Positions 18,736 to 28,329 of a DNA stretch of 64,000 nucleotides are shown piece by piece. The stretch comes from Bradyrhizobium sp. CB82 (GTDB taxonomy: Bacteria > Pseudomonadota > Alphaproteobacteria > Rhizobiales > Xanthobacteraceae), in NCBI RefSeq assembly GCF_029714405.1, contig NZ_CP121650.1, positions 2,051,001 through 2,115,000 of the forward strand. Reading direction: 5' to 3'. Numbering within the stretch: the first letter of the stretch is position 1; each line of letters begins with the position of its first letter. The position numbers and the translations under genes were made by a program. The notes below the pieces were generated by a model. It worked only from the letters and a program-made list of their open reading frames with translations. It was not told where the DNA came from and ran no database searches.

Positions 18736-21700
18736 TCACGCGGCTCGATTTGACTGTGCGGGCAACGTGAATCGAAAACTTGCTCCCCGAGGTTCGGCGG
18801 CAGTGGCCCATAGTCGTCCCCCGTGCGCTTCGATGATGGTGCGGCAGATCGACAGACCCATGCCCAAGCCGCCGGGCTTTGTCGTATTGAAGGCGTCAAA
18901 GACGCGCTCAAGATCCGCTGAGCTCAGACCTGGACCCGAATCCCGCACCTCGACAAGAACGCCATCCGGCTCGCTCTTCGCGGTGGTGATCACCAATTCT
19001 CGCGCCCCCTCGCAGATCGAGCTCAAAGCTTCGATCGCGTTGATGATCAGGTTCATGATCACTTGTTGCATCTGAACCCGATCTCCTTGAATGAGCGGCA
19101 AGCCGTCCACGAGGTGTGACTGCACCACAATGCCATTCTTCTCGACTTCGCCACGGGTCAGGGCGATGACCTCGAGGATTGCTCCGTTGATGTCCACGTC
19201 TTCTTTCCGGAGAGGTGCTTTTTTGAAAAGCGCGCGCATCCGGCCGACGACCTCGCTGACGCGATTGCCGTTAGCAAAGATCCGGTTGAGAGCCTGCCGA
19301 GCTTTCTCCAGATCTGCCGGTTCTTTGCTTAGCCAGTGCAACGCCGCTGAGGCATTGTTGAGCGTTGCACCGATCGGCTGATTGACTTCATGGGCAATCG
19401 AAGCAGAGAGCTGCCCCATTGTTGAGACCCGATTCGCGTGCACGAGCTCCATCTGCACCTCGCTGTAACGCCGCTCGCTTTCGCGAATTTCCTCCTCTGC
19501 CCGCTTGCGCTGGGTTAAGTCTACCACGAAGGCAACGCCCTGGTCGTGTCGCCCGCCGAACGTCGCTGCCCCGACCAGCACCGGCACGCGGCTGCCGTTT
19601 TTCAGGAAGTACTCCTTCTCATAGGGTTGCACGGTTCCGGTCGCCTCCAGCTCGGCCACGCGTCGGTCGTCGGCATCGCGCCATTCGGTGGGCGTTAGAT
19701 CCCGCCAGCGCAGTCGACCGGAGACGAGATCGTCGCGGTCGTATCCGACGATGCGGAGAAAAGCTTCGTTGGCATCGATGATCCGATCGTCGCGATCCCA
19801 GACGAAGATGCCGATGATGTTGGCATCCACTAGTCGTCGGATCCTGGCCTCCCGCTCGGCTAGCTCGCGGTACAGGCTGGCATTCTCTATTGAGATAGCC
19901 GCCTGGGAAGCGAGCAGTGTGAGGACCACCATTCGAGCAGGAGTAAATGCGGCAGTCGCAAAGTTGTTCTCCAAGTACAGCATTCCAATCAACTTGGTCT
20001 GCTTAAGTATCGGGAGGCAGAGCACTGATCGTGAGCGATGGTCGCGAATATAGGCATCTGCTGAAAACGAGCTCTGACTGGACGCATCGTGCAGGAGAAC
20101 GCTTTCTTTTGTCCGAAGGACGTAGTGAAACACAGACTCCGGCAGATCAGCGGCCGTGACGCGTGCCTGTTTCAGGACCACGTTCACATTGTCACTGCTG
20201 GTTGTCGCTTCTGCTTCAATTTGATATTTGTCGTCCCGCGAAAGTATCAAGAGACCTCGATCGGCGCCCGCGTGTTCGATTGCTGAACTCATGAGGGTGT
20301 TGATTAACTTCTCGAAGACGATCTCGCCTGACACTGCTTCCGACACTCTGAGTACGGTAGCCAAGTCGAGTTGCTCGATGGGTGTCACTATCGTCGCCGC
20401 GGAATCCCGGATCGACTTGTCCACGTTGAGGTGCGGATAAAGCTCCTCGAGTTGGCGGACCTTTCCGTCGGCTCCCCAGCGCAGGTAGCAGGCCCGCGCC
20501 GCCCGCAAATAGGTCGCTGCGATCTTCTCGTAACCGCGCTCTGCGTAGAAGCGCCCGGCGATCTCGTTGGCAATTGCCTGGTTGTGCACGAATCCCTGTT
20601 TGTGAGCCTCGCGGATGGCCTTGTCGTACAGCTCCTGAGCGTTCTGCACCTGGCCCTCGAGGCGGGCGATTTCGGCGCCGACCAACGTGGCGCGATCTTC
20701 GAAGGTTTCGGGGTTGGCCTCCGTCCACATTTGGAGCTGCCGGTAGTGGTCCAGCACAGAGTCGAAATGCCTCGGTCTCTCCTCCGGTGTGGCGTGATCC
20801 CAGACCGCCGCATGCGCCAGCGCGCCATAGAGTCGATACTCCGCTGACTCGAACATTGCCGCCGACGTCCAAAGCAGCGGTTCGGCGTGTAGCGAGGCGT
20901 CAACCGCCGACGCAAGGTCTCCGGCGAAAAAGTGCGCCTGCAGCTTTCGCGTCCAGTAATAGAACTCGGCGAGCACCAGGTCGGGGCTCTTGGCTAAGCG
21001 GCGTTCGGTATCGAGTTCGCTGTATCCCTCGTGATCTAGGCATCCGAAAGTTCCAGTCAGCCCGCGCAAGGTGAGGATCAAACCGAGTTGTGCTTCGCAG
21101 CGCTCGATGGCGAGGCCGAAACGCACCCGCCTAGCGGATGCCAGGCCGTTCTCGCATTCCTTTTGCACTTCGGCGAGTGGATCCCCGGCCGCGAGGCAAA
21201 CCGTGACAGTCAGCAACTCGCACTCGGCTGTTAGATACTCGATCGAGAAGATGAGCTGGTGATTACGTTTCCAAGTCTCTTCTGCAAGAAGGGCTCTGCC
21301 GGCTCTGAGATACTTGAGCGCCGAGTCGTATGCTGTCGAGAGCTTCGCGCGCCGGCCTGCGATCAGATTAAGTTCTGCGACGCGCTCGCGATCCTCGACT
21401 AAGGTAATGAGATCGGAGCCCCGGTTGAGTTGATTGACGATCTCAAATATCGCCTCCTCACGTTTTTCGACGGGCGTGTGCTCGGCGAGGAGCATTCCGA
21501 TGCGCAGGTGAGCCTCGGCACGAAGCTCCTTCGGAATCAGCGAGTAGGCGGCTTCCTGTACGCGGTCGTGCAGGAAACCGTAGGAATTGTCGGCACGGAA
21601 GATGAGGCCCGATCGCACGGCTTCCCAGAGATGGTCGTGCATGTCCTCGACCGAGCCCTGATACCCAATCCGCAGCATCTCGAACTCTGCACTGTTGCCC

Positions 21701-23592
21701 ATGCAGGCGAACTGCTGGAGTACCTTCTGAGTTTCTGGCGGAAGGCGCTTCAACTTCTCGACCATCAGCTCTACGACATTGTCGGTGAAGCCTTTGTCAC
21801 GAATGCGAAGCAGGTCCCATACCCAACGGCGCTCGCGATAGTCGAATTGCAGTAGGCGATCGTCCGCCAGAGTAGAAATGAACTGGATTGCGAAGAACGG
21901 GTTGCCCGTGGTCTTTTCGTGGATCAAGTCTGCCAGTGGGGCGCCGCGCTCCAGTTGGCAGTGAAGGGAGTCCACAAGCAGTTTGCCTAGATCATCGCGA
22001 CTGAGTGGTGTGAGAACGATGTCCTGCACTGCCGCTCCGGCCTGACGGATCGCTTCCAGCTTACGCACGAGCGGGTGGGTGGCATCGACCTCGTTGTCCC
22101 GGTACGCACCAATAAGCAGCAAGTGCTTTAAATCGTCGCGGGTCAACAGGTCTTCGAGGAGGTCGAGTGTGGCGACATCTAGCCATTGCATGTCATCGAG
22201 GAAGAGCGCGAGCGGATGTTCGGGTCGCGCAAATACGCCGATGAACCGCCGAAATACGATCTGAAAACGTCTCTGCGCTTCCTGCGGCGGCAGTTCGGGC
22301 ACTGGCGGCTGTTCGCCAATGACATGCCTCAATTCCGGGACGAGATCGACGAGGAGCAGTCCGTTGGGACCCAGCGCCTCACGAAGTGCGTCCTGCCATT
22401 TGCGCAGGTCTTCCTCGTTTTGGCTGAGGAGCCGCCGGACCAGGCTCTGAAACGCCTGGGCCAGCGAGGCGTGCGGAATGTCGCGCTTGTACTGGTCGGA
22501 TTTGCCTGATGCAAACAAGCCGCGTGGCGGCACGAGCGGCTTGTGGAGCTCATTGACGACTGCGGATTTTCCGATGCCTGAGTATCCAGAGACCAGCACC
22601 AGTTCTACTCGGCCACCGCCAACGATGCGGTCGAAGGCGGTCAGCAGAGCGTCAACCTCGCGGACCCTCCCGTACAGCTTCTCGGGGATCATAAGGCGAT
22701 CTGGGGTGTCGTGAGCGCCAGGAGTGAAGTCATCGATCGACCCCTGGGACTCCCATTGGGACAGGCAGCGCCGAAGATCGCTCTCAACTCCCGCCGCTGT
22801 CTGATACCTCGCCTCCGCCGTCTTGGAGAGCAACTTCATTGTGATCGCGGAGACCGAGGCCGGTACGGTTCCTACCCGCTCACTGGGCGCGGCTGGTTGC
22901 TTCGCGATGTGACAGTGCACCCATTCCATCGGGTCGGAGGCCGTGAATGGAAGACTCCCGGTCAGCATCTCGTAAAAGGTCACCCCAAGCGAGTAAAGGT
23001 CGCTCCGAGAATCGACCGAACGGTTCATTCTTCCCGTCTGCTCGGGTGCCATGTAGGCGAGCGTTCCCGCGATGAACTCTGGAGGTTCGGGCGACTGGCG
23101 CTCGCGCGGAAGTTGGGAAGCAATCCCGAATCCCGTGAACCACGCGTTGCCGGTGTCGTCGACGAGGACATTCGCAGGCTTGATATCCTTATGTATGAGG
23201 CCCTGCTGATGGACTTGACCGAGTGTTCTTGCCAACCCAATGGCGGTGCTAAGGAAACGAGTCAAGTCGAGCGGTTGCCCCTGGTCACGCTCAAGAATCC
23301 GATCCAGCGGCTGACCGCCAGGGTCCTTGAGCAAGAGGATCGTCCGCCCTTCGTGACGAGTAATGGCCAGAGGCTTGGCAGCCCACGCGGGATCGAGTTC
23401 GGCTCCGAGCGAGTATTCGTGCATGAGCCGCCTGATACTCTGAGGCGACGGCTGTTCGAAGAGTGCGATCGCTAGGACCGGCGAGGAGGCGTCGTGCTTT
23501 CGGCCGCGGTAAAGGGTAAAGTCCGCGCTTTCCCGCAGGGGCACCAGCACGTACCCCGAGAGCCCCGGGATAGGTGACATTCTTGTTGCCAC
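18736..23592 (-). CDS. Trifunctional Ser/Thr-kinase-like / AAA ATPase / GAF-PAS histidine kinase
   Basis: A 1618-residue cytoplasmic signalling protein. In order: a protein-kinase-like domain (HKDIKPANVLV at ~134-144; MAPEQ at ~181), a NACHT/AAA-type ATPase with Walker A SGYSGIGKSAVV (~335-346), a TPR-like helical region, a GAF domain, a PAS domain (VDANIIGIFVWDRDDRIIDA), then HisKA with H-box SASIAHEVNQP and HATPase boxes NLIINAIEAL and DSGPGLSSADLERVF. The kinase domain has GFG in place of DFG (Gly154) and no evident VAIK lysine (VLAIALFEQ), so Ser/Thr kinase activity is doubtful. The start is a GTG at 23592, with an ATG at 23580 as an alternative. The partner response regulator is not adjacent. 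Confidence 0.93.
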   Translation of the reverse strand: MATRMSPIPGLSGYVLVPLRESADFTLYRGRKHDASSPVLAIALFEQPSPQSIRRLMHEYSLGAELDPAWAAKPLAITRHEGRTILLLKDPGGQPLDRILERDQGQPLDLTRFLSTAIGLARTLGQVHQQGLIHKDIKPANVLVDDTGNAWFTGFGIASQLPRERQSPEPPEFIAGTLAYMAPEQTGRMNRSVDSRSDLYSLGVTFYEMLTGSLPFTASDPMEWVHCHIAKQPAAPSERVGTVPASVSAITMKLLSKTAEARYQTAAGVESDLRRCLSQWESQGSIDDFTPGAHDTPDRLMIPEKLYGRVREVDALLTAFDRIVGGGRVELVLVSGYSGIGKSAVVNELHKPLVPPRGLFASGKSDQYKRDIPHASLAQAFQSLVRRLLSQNEEDLRKWQDALREALGPNGLLLVDLVPELRHVIGEQPPVPELPPQEAQRRFQIVFRRFIGVFARPEHPLALFLDDMQWLDVATLDLLEDLLTRDDLKHLLLIGAYRDNEVDATHPLVRKLEAIRQAGAAVQDIVLTPLSRDDLGKLLVDSLHCQLERGAPLADLIHEKTTGNPFFAIQFISTLADDRLLQFDYRERRWVWDLLRIRDKGFTDNVVELMVEKLKRLPPETQKVLQQFACMGNSAEFEMLRIGYQGSVEDMHDHLWEAVRSGLIFRADNSYGFLHDRVQEAAYSLIPKELRAEAHLRIGMLLAEHTPVEKREEAIFEIVNQLNRGSDLITLVEDRERVAELNLIAGRRAKLSTAYDSALKYLRAGRALLAEETWKRNHQLIFSIEYLTAECELLTVTVCLAAGDPLAEVQKECENGLASARRVRFGLAIERCEAQLGLILTLRGLTGTFGCLDHEGYSELDTERRLAKSPDLVLAEFYYWTRKLQAHFFAGDLASAVDASLHAEPLLWTSAAMFESAEYRLYGALAHAAVWDHATPEERPRHFDSVLDHYRQLQMWTEANPETFEDRATLVGAEIARLEGQVQNAQELYDKAIREAHKQGFVHNQAIANEIAGRFYAERGYEKIAATYLRAARACYLRWGADGKVRQLEELYPHLNVDKSIRDSAATIVTPIEQLDLATVLRVSEAVSGEIVFEKLINTLMSSAIEHAGADRGLLILSRDDKYQIEAEATTSSDNVNVVLKQARVTAADLPESVFHYVLRTKESVLLHDASSQSSFSADAYIRDHRSRSVLCLPILKQTKLIGMLYLENNFATAAFTPARMVVLTLLASQAAISIENASLYRELAEREARIRRLVDANIIGIFVWDRDDRIIDANEAFLRIVGYDRDDLVSGRLRWRDLTPTEWRDADDRRVAELEATGTVQPYEKEYFLKNGSRVPVLVGAATFGGRHDQGVAFVVDLTQRKRAEEEIRESERRYSEVQMELVHANRVSTMGQLSASIAHEVNQPIGATLNNASAALHWLSKEPADLEKARQALNRIFANGNRVSEVVGRMRALFKKAPLRKEDVDINGAILEVIALTRGEVEKNGIVVQSHLVDGLPLIQGDRVQMQQVIMNLIINAIEALSSICEGARELVITTAKSEPDGVLVEVRDSGPGLSSADLERVFDAFNTTKPGGLGMGLSICRTIIEAHGGRLWATAAEPRGASFRFTLPAQSNRAA

Positions 23593-23955
23593 AGCATCAC
23601 CACTTTACCAAGCTGCCTAACCTTCACGCAGCGCTATCATAGCGCTACCCGGTTCTCGCGCGCATGCGTCAATCAGGCGGTCTTCGTCCTATGCGTGCGA
23701 TGCGCAATACGCCGGATCAACAGATATCGCTGACCGATCCGGATGCCCGCTCGATGGCCACCAGCGGACGTGGATCGGGTGTCGTCGGCTAAAATGTCCA
23801 GGTCGCGGTGGACACCGCGACACCATCTGATTGTTACGCACGAGGTCATAAACGTCGGTCGACAACGGCCGCGGGCCGATCCTATCCGTTTGCACACAAC
23901 CAAGACCCGGAAAGGACATATCGGGATCACCGCTTCCAGAGAGGAAAAAAGGCGC
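23593..23955. other. Non-coding stretch, nothing recognised
   Basis: About 360 bp between the sensor-kinase start and the repeat beside the globin gene. No supported gene was found. Confidence 0.45.
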
Positions 23956-23976
23956 TTAGTGCCAGGCGGGAGATCG
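23956..23976. repeat. 21-bp repeat flanking the globin gene, downstream copy
   Basis: TTAGTGCCAGGCGGGAGATC (+G) lies 5 bp beyond the globin stop. It matches 24573-24593 on the other side of the gene at 19 of 21 positions. Confidence 0.6.
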
Positions 23977-23980
23977 TAAA

Positions 23981-24388
23981 TCAGACGCCGGCCGCCGCTT
24001 TCATTTCACCCGCGAGTTCATCGTAGCAGACCGTCCACGCCTCACGAACAGCTGGCGTGAGATCCTCTCCAAGCGCCTGTTCGAGCGTCCAGAGCAACGC
24101 TTCCCGCACCGCGTCGTAGTCGGCGAGCTTAACCCCGTACTCGACATGGCGGACGGCAAGGTCATGGATCGCAGGCGAAAGTTGATCCAGCGCGGGTAGA
24201 TTGTAGACGACCATAGCGAGCATGCTCATTAGCTTGACGCCCTGAATACGCATGTTGTTTCTGAAGAGCGGCCGGAAATTCGGATTGGTGGCGAATAGCC
24301 GCTCGTAGAACAACGCCCCGGCGACCTCAGGCATCGCCGCCAGCCGGGCGAAGGTGGTCTGAACGAGCTCCTGCTGCACAGCATCCAC
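23981..24388 (-). CDS. Single-domain haemoglobin
   Basis: A 135-residue globin of the flavohaemoglobin/Vgb type without reductase domain. The helix B region FYERLFATNP supplies a B10 Tyr (about residue 28), RIQGVKLM supplies a likely E7 Gln (about 49), and LAVRHVEYGV the proximal His (about 81). Such proteins bind O2 and NO and often act in NO detoxification or O2 delivery with a separate reductase. The downstream and upstream repeats suggest the gene moved as a unit. It is a haem user alongside the haem genes elsewhere in the window. Confidence 0.9.
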   Translation of the reverse strand: MDAVQQELVQTTFARLAAMPEVAGALFYERLFATNPNFRPLFRNNMRIQGVKLMSMLAMVVYNLPALDQLSPAIHDLAVRHVEYGVKLADYDAVREALLWTLEQALGEDLTPAVREAWTVCYDELAGEMKAAAGV

Positions 24389-24542
24389 GATGTCATTTCC
24401 TTTGCGTGCGGGCGCGGCTCACTCGGCTGCGCGCGACACATGATAGCAATCGGATGCGACACCTCAGGCGCATAGAAGCGTCGTGCAACCTGACGCATCT
24501 CCGTGGGTCGCGACATCATTCACACGGAAGCAGTGGCGAGGT

Positions 24543-24593
24543 CGTCTCATTTAGCGCCAAGCAACGTCTCATTTAGCGCCAAGCGGGAGATCG
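24543..24593. repeat. Tandem 20-bp repeat upstream of the globin gene
   Basis: CGTCTCATTTAGCGCCAAGC occurs at 24543-24562 and again at 24565-24584 (period 22). The second copy continues into GGGAGATCG, and that extended part matches the repeat just beyond the globin stop. Confidence 0.8.
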
Positions 24594-24603
24594 CCCCGAG
24601 CAT

Positions 24604-25614
24604 TCACGATGTGTCCTTTCCTGTCGTGCGCTGGCCATTCTCTCGTCCTTGCGACGCCGCACGCAGCATGGTGGGCGGGCTACCGAACTCGCTTGCGAAC
24701 GCGCGATAAAACGTCGCCATACTGTTGAACCCCCAGCCAAAAGCTATATCGATCACCGATCGGCCGGTTCCCGTCGCGTCGGCGACGGCGTCGCGGCACC
24801 GGAGCAGTCGCTCGCGCGAAACGTATCGGGCGAAACTGACATTGTTTGCCTCGAACAGGCGATGCAACTGGCGCGCCGAGATGCCGAGTGCGGCCGCGGC
24901 GCTGGCGGCGGTCAAGGAAGGATCGGCGAGATGCAGGTCGACGTAACGCTTGGCGGCCGCGAGCCGCGCCGATTGTAGCGAATCCCGCCCCCCATTGATG
25001 CCTTCGTTGGAGATGTTACAGCTCAGTGCCACGAGACCGCAGAGATTGCGCAGCACGGCTTCACCGTGTTCGTTGGAGAGCAGCGGGGCTTGCCCCTTCA
25101 CCGCATCAATAGCTGCGCCGAGCAGCGAGCCGAGCGGCGAGGCACCGGCCAACCGAAACGGGCGTTCCAGTCGACCCCCGCTTATAAGCGGCGAGAGTGC
25201 AGCCCACGGGATGACCAGCATGTCGAACGACTCTGGGCCTTTCCATTCCGCGTTGAATTGCCATTCGGTCGAGCTTATGCAGAAATCACCGGGCTCATGA
25301 ATCAGGTCGACTGGCGTGCTGCGTGCCGCGGCCCTCCAGATGACCGGCGCGCGAAATCGGTGGACGAAGAACGCTTCAATCTTGTCCCTGGCTACGTCGG
25401 CCGCCGTCCGTTGGACCCTCTCAAGTCCCGAACTTATCTCCAGCAGCGCAAATTCGCCTGCAATCGATCCACTCGCTTCCGCGCGAAAGGCAGCGGGATC
25501 CAGAATCTCGCCCGGCGTGATGCTATGGGCCTGCTTCGCGAAATAGTCGCACCAGAACCTCACGCGGTCGCGCGGCGCAATATGGTCCGTGGAAAAATGG
25601 ACTTGCATGATCAT
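24604..25614 (-). CDS. AraC-family transcription regulator (AraC-binding-2 type)
   Basis: A 336-residue regulator with an N-terminal cupin-like sensing domain (TDHIAPRDRVRFWCDYFAKQ; later RAPVIWRAA) and a C-terminal double helix-turn-helix (AAAALGISARQLHRLFEANN and the signature GWGFNSMATFYRAFASEFGS). It resembles the FeaR/transcriptional-regulator subgroup that responds to aromatic amines or related compounds, but the ligand is not known. It lies upstream of the globin on the same strand, with the tandem repeat between them. Confidence 0.88.
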   Translation of the reverse strand: MIMQVHFSTDHIAPRDRVRFWCDYFAKQAHSITPGEILDPAAFRAEASGSIAGEFALLEISSGLERVQRTAADVARDKIEAFFVHRFRAPVIWRAAARSTPVDLIHEPGDFCISSTEWQFNAEWKGPESFDMLVIPWAALSPLISGGRLERPFRLAGASPLGSLLGAAIDAVKGQAPLLSNEHGEAVLRNLCGLVALSCNISNEGINGGRDSLQSARLAAAKRYVDLHLADPSLTAASAAAALGISARQLHRLFEANNVSFARYVSRERLLRCRDAVADATGTGRSVIDIAFGWGFNSMATFYRAFASEFGSPPTMLRAASQGRENGQRTTGKDTS

Positions 25615-25939
25615 CCCGTGGGCCGACCAAATGCCTTGGAACCTAACTTAGACCGGTTACACGGGCAAAGCGAGGGTACCAGACTTTGGGGCTGCCACTT
25701 TTTAAGGGCGGATGTGGAGAGTTCCTTTGCGTCTCGGTTCCAGCGGGCGAGCTGATCACCGCACCCGCCTCTCCGCGGCCTTAACTGAACAACAACCGAA
25801 TGGCGATCGGCGCAAAATGAGACATCGTGCGGCGCACGGTGAGACGACGGTAGTGACCTGCGAGACTATGCTTACTCAAATTCGAGTGTAAGGCCGAGTA
25901 GGTCCTATGAACAAGGTGGGTACACAAAGGAGGTTGAAA
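25615..25939. promoter_or_regulatory. Divergent intergenic region between AraC and PAS genes
   Basis: About 325 bp that must hold promoters for the AraC gene (minus) and the PAS gene (plus). The only clear signal is AAAGGAGG, 6 bp before the PAS start codon. No known operator was recognised. Confidence 0.4.
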
Positions 25940-26476
25940 ATGGCAACCAACGCAACAAGCACGATGATTTTGGATGGCGACTTCGACAAAATGGACTTCC
26001 GAGGAGAAGTCGTCGACGGGCACCTCGTCACAAAAGGAATTCTTGCAGACCAAGCGGCAATAGATTCTATCCCAGTAGGGATATACGTTCTCGAAAAGGA
26101 TGCCACTGTCGTCAAGTGCAACAAAGCTGCAATCGCGGGTTGGGGACGCACGCCGTCTCTGGGAGCCTCGGAGAAGTATTGCGGGTCACACCTTCTGCGT
26201 TACCCTTCAGGAGAAGTGATGCCGCACGAACTTGCACCACCATCCGTGGTGATCAACAACGGCGCCACCGTTCGCAACGCCGATGTGATTTGCGAGCATC
26301 CCAACGGCAATCGTCTCCTGGCGCTCGTTAATGTCTTTCCGATTCGTGACAACGACGACGAAGTGATCGGAGCCGTCAACATTTTCCGTCACAATACCAG
26401 CAAGACTGTCCCTGGCTTACTCTCCGAGTCTGCAAGTAATTCCGATTCCGAGATCGGTGAGGGGGAGGAGCAGTGA
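25940..26476 (+). CDS. Small PAS-domain protein
   Basis: A 178-residue soluble protein with one PAS fold at residues ~45-155: IPVGIYVLEKDATVVKCNKA leads in and VNVFPIRDNDDEVIGAVNIF closes it. It has no output domain. The ATG at 25940 has the strong ribosome-binding site AAAGGAGG. The acidic C-terminus ends GEGEEQ. It probably senses a small ligand or redox state and acts through a partner; the response regulators at 27331 and 28330 are nearby candidates. Confidence 0.75.
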   Translation: MATNATSTMILDGDFDKMDFRGEVVDGHLVTKGILADQAAIDSIPVGIYVLEKDATVVKCNKAAIAGWGRTPSLGASEKYCGSHLLRYPSGEVMPHELAPPSVVINNGATVRNADVICEHPNGNRLLALVNVFPIRDNDDEVIGAVNIFRHNTSKTVPGLLSESASNSDSEIGEGEEQ

Positions 26477-26651
26477 GGCTCCCTTCGCCGCTTCGGGTTC
26501 CGTAGTTCTTCATAGGGACCTTCTCGGCATGTGGCGTACCGGGAGCTCAAAGTTTGTCCGCCGCACCCGGCTGACCGCGTTTTCGGGCCCTGGAAATTAC
26601 AAGGTACGCGAACTAGGCGCGCGGTGCTTTTGCGCGCGCCATACTTTTGCG

Positions 26652-27266
26652 ATGGAGCTAGCTGTGCGATCGAACGAGCGACGTGAACGAGAGCGTGAGT
26701 TGCGTGCCGCTGGGCGGCTGCCCCCAGGACAGTCGCTTACGCTCGAGTGGCCGGTGAAGCATGTGGGCCCGGTGCCGGTCTTTCGTCCCAGGACGTGGGA
26801 TTTTCGAGTGTTCGGCCTGGTAGAGGAGCAACTGCGGCTTTCGTGGGAGGAACTTTCCAATCTGCCGCAGAGCGAAGTATTTGCGGACATGCACTGCGTA
26901 GTGCACTGGAGTCGGTTCGACAACCATTGGGAAGGATTGCTCGCCACAGAATTAATGAAGCGAGTGAAGCTGCGGCCAGAGGCGCGGCATGTGATGGTCC
27001 ATGGCGAGAATAACCACACGGCAAACCTGCCAATCTCGGATTTTCTGCGCCCGACGACGATCTTCGCCCTACGGCATAACGGCGAACTCCTTACGGCCGA
27101 GCATGGCTACCCGTTGCGCCTCGTGGTGCCAAACCTCTATGCGTATAAGAGCGTGAAGTGGGTACGCGGGATCGAGTTTTTGGATCGCGAATCGCCGGGC
27201 TTATGGGAATTTAACGGATATCACATCCACGGCGACCCATTCAAAGAGCAACGATCTTCGAGCTGA
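26652..27266 (+). CDS. Sulfite-oxidase-like molybdopterin-dependent oxidoreductase
   Basis: A 204-residue single-domain protein of the sulfite oxidase/YedY molybdopterin-binding fold. The motif LPPGQSLTLEWPV opens the fold, DMHCVVHWSRFDNHWEG carries the molybdenum-ligand Cys, and ALRHNGELLTAEHGYPLRLV with KSVKWVRGIEFL completes it. There is no Tat signal, so it should act in the cytoplasm. The physiological substrate of this short form is unknown. I chose the ATG at 26652 because family proteins start just before the basic RRERERELRAAGRLP region; the open frame extends further upstream without homology. Confidence 0.85.
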   Translation: MELAVRSNERRERERELRAAGRLPPGQSLTLEWPVKHVGPVPVFRPRTWDFRVFGLVEEQLRLSWEELSNLPQSEVFADMHCVVHWSRFDNHWEGLLATELMKRVKLRPEARHVMVHGENNHTANLPISDFLRPTTIFALRHNGELLTAEHGYPLRLVVPNLYAYKSVKWVRGIEFLDRESPGLWEFNGYHIHGDPFKEQRSSS

Positions 27267-27330
27267 AACTCGGGACCGAACCTGGAGCGCCGGCAGCTGA
27301 TATTTTTACACGAAGTTGGGAGAGTATCTC

Positions 27331-27987
27331 GTGGCGCAGCATTCTATTCAAAAACGCGCAGTAGCCGAGGAGCCAACTATAGCCGTCGTTGACGATGACA
27401 GGGACTTCCGCGACTCACTCGGAGATCTGTTCAACTCGGTCGGCTTCAAGGTCAAGTTGTTTGGGTCGGCCGCGGAGCTGCTCGAAGGCGAATTATTACC
27501 CGACGTGGCGAGCTGCCTTGTACTTGACGTTAGATTGCCGGGCTTGGGCGGTCTCGACTTCCAAACCGAGCTGTCGAAAATGAACGCTTCCATTCCCATC
27601 ATCTTCATGACCGGCCACGGCGACATTCCGATGTCGGTTAAGGCGATGAAGGCAGGCGCTGTCGATTTTCTGACGAAGCCGTTCCGCGATCAGGACATGC
27701 TGGATGCGGTGACGATCGCACTGGAGCGCGATCGGACGCGGCGAAAGGTCGAGCAGCGGCTTACGGACCTGAAATCGCGTCTCGAACGTTTAAGCCCGCG
27801 CGAGCGAGAGGTGCTGGCTCTCGTGACCTCTGGATTAAAGAACAAGCAGATCGCTTTCCAGCTAGGCGTAGCTGAGATCACTGTGAAGGCGCACCGCGGC
27901 CACGTGATGCAGAAGATGGGTGCGCAATCGCTAGCCGAGCTTGTCAGAATAGCGGAGACGCTCGGTATAAAGTCGCCACGGTCCTAA
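27331..27987 (+). CDS. FixJ/NarL-type response regulator (receiver + LuxR HTH)
   Basis: A 218-residue two-domain regulator. The receiver domain has acidic residues VVDDDRD, phospho-acceptor Asp66 in LVLDVRLPGLGG, and FLTKPF with the conserved Lys. The C-terminal LuxR-type helix-turn-helix reads LSPREREVLALVTSGLKNKQ then IAFQLGVAEITVKAHRGHVM. The GTG at 27331 is preceded by GGGAGAG at 6 bp. It resembles FixJ regulators of respiratory genes. Its kinase is not adjacent; the hybrid kinase at 18736 is a possible partner. Confidence 0.9.
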   Translation: MAQHSIQKRAVAEEPTIAVVDDDRDFRDSLGDLFNSVGFKVKLFGSAAELLEGELLPDVASCLVLDVRLPGLGGLDFQTELSKMNASIPIIFMTGHGDIPMSVKAMKAGAVDFLTKPFRDQDMLDAVTIALERDRTRRKVEQRLTDLKSRLERLSPREREVLALVTSGLKNKQIAFQLGVAEITVKAHRGHVMQKMGAQSLAELVRIAETLGIKSPRS

Positions 27988-28329
27988 TCGCTTCGTGGTG
28001 GCTCCATCAGCGAAAATTGTTTAGGCGCAAACCAACTGAAGCTTTTGATGCCGGAAGTGCCCCCCTGACGCGTCGAGCGCAATGACCTGGCATCAGCGCA
28101 CGCGTTCGGAAGTGGCCCAAATCGGGTTGACCTATTCAGAAGTTCTGGATCAATTATTCCAAAGTATAGCATCGATTATTCCGAGGTCTGGCATGGGCCG
28201 TCCACAATATAATCGCGGCTCCAAACGTTTGTCGTTACAGTACGATGATTGGATAGCCGCGCGGTGCGCTTCTTGAGATACGGAACGCGAAATGCGGCGG
28301 TCCGCGTCCCCAGCATAGAAGGCGGGGAT
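27988..28329. other. Intergenic region, nothing recognised
   Basis: About 340 bp between the two response-regulator genes. AT-richer than its surroundings near 28140-28210, which would suit a promoter, but no defined operator was recognised. Confidence 0.4.

Noticed and set aside
24543..24584. Tandem repeat considered as a CRISPR array start
   Set aside because: Only two units with a 2-bp spacer, no further units and no cas genes.
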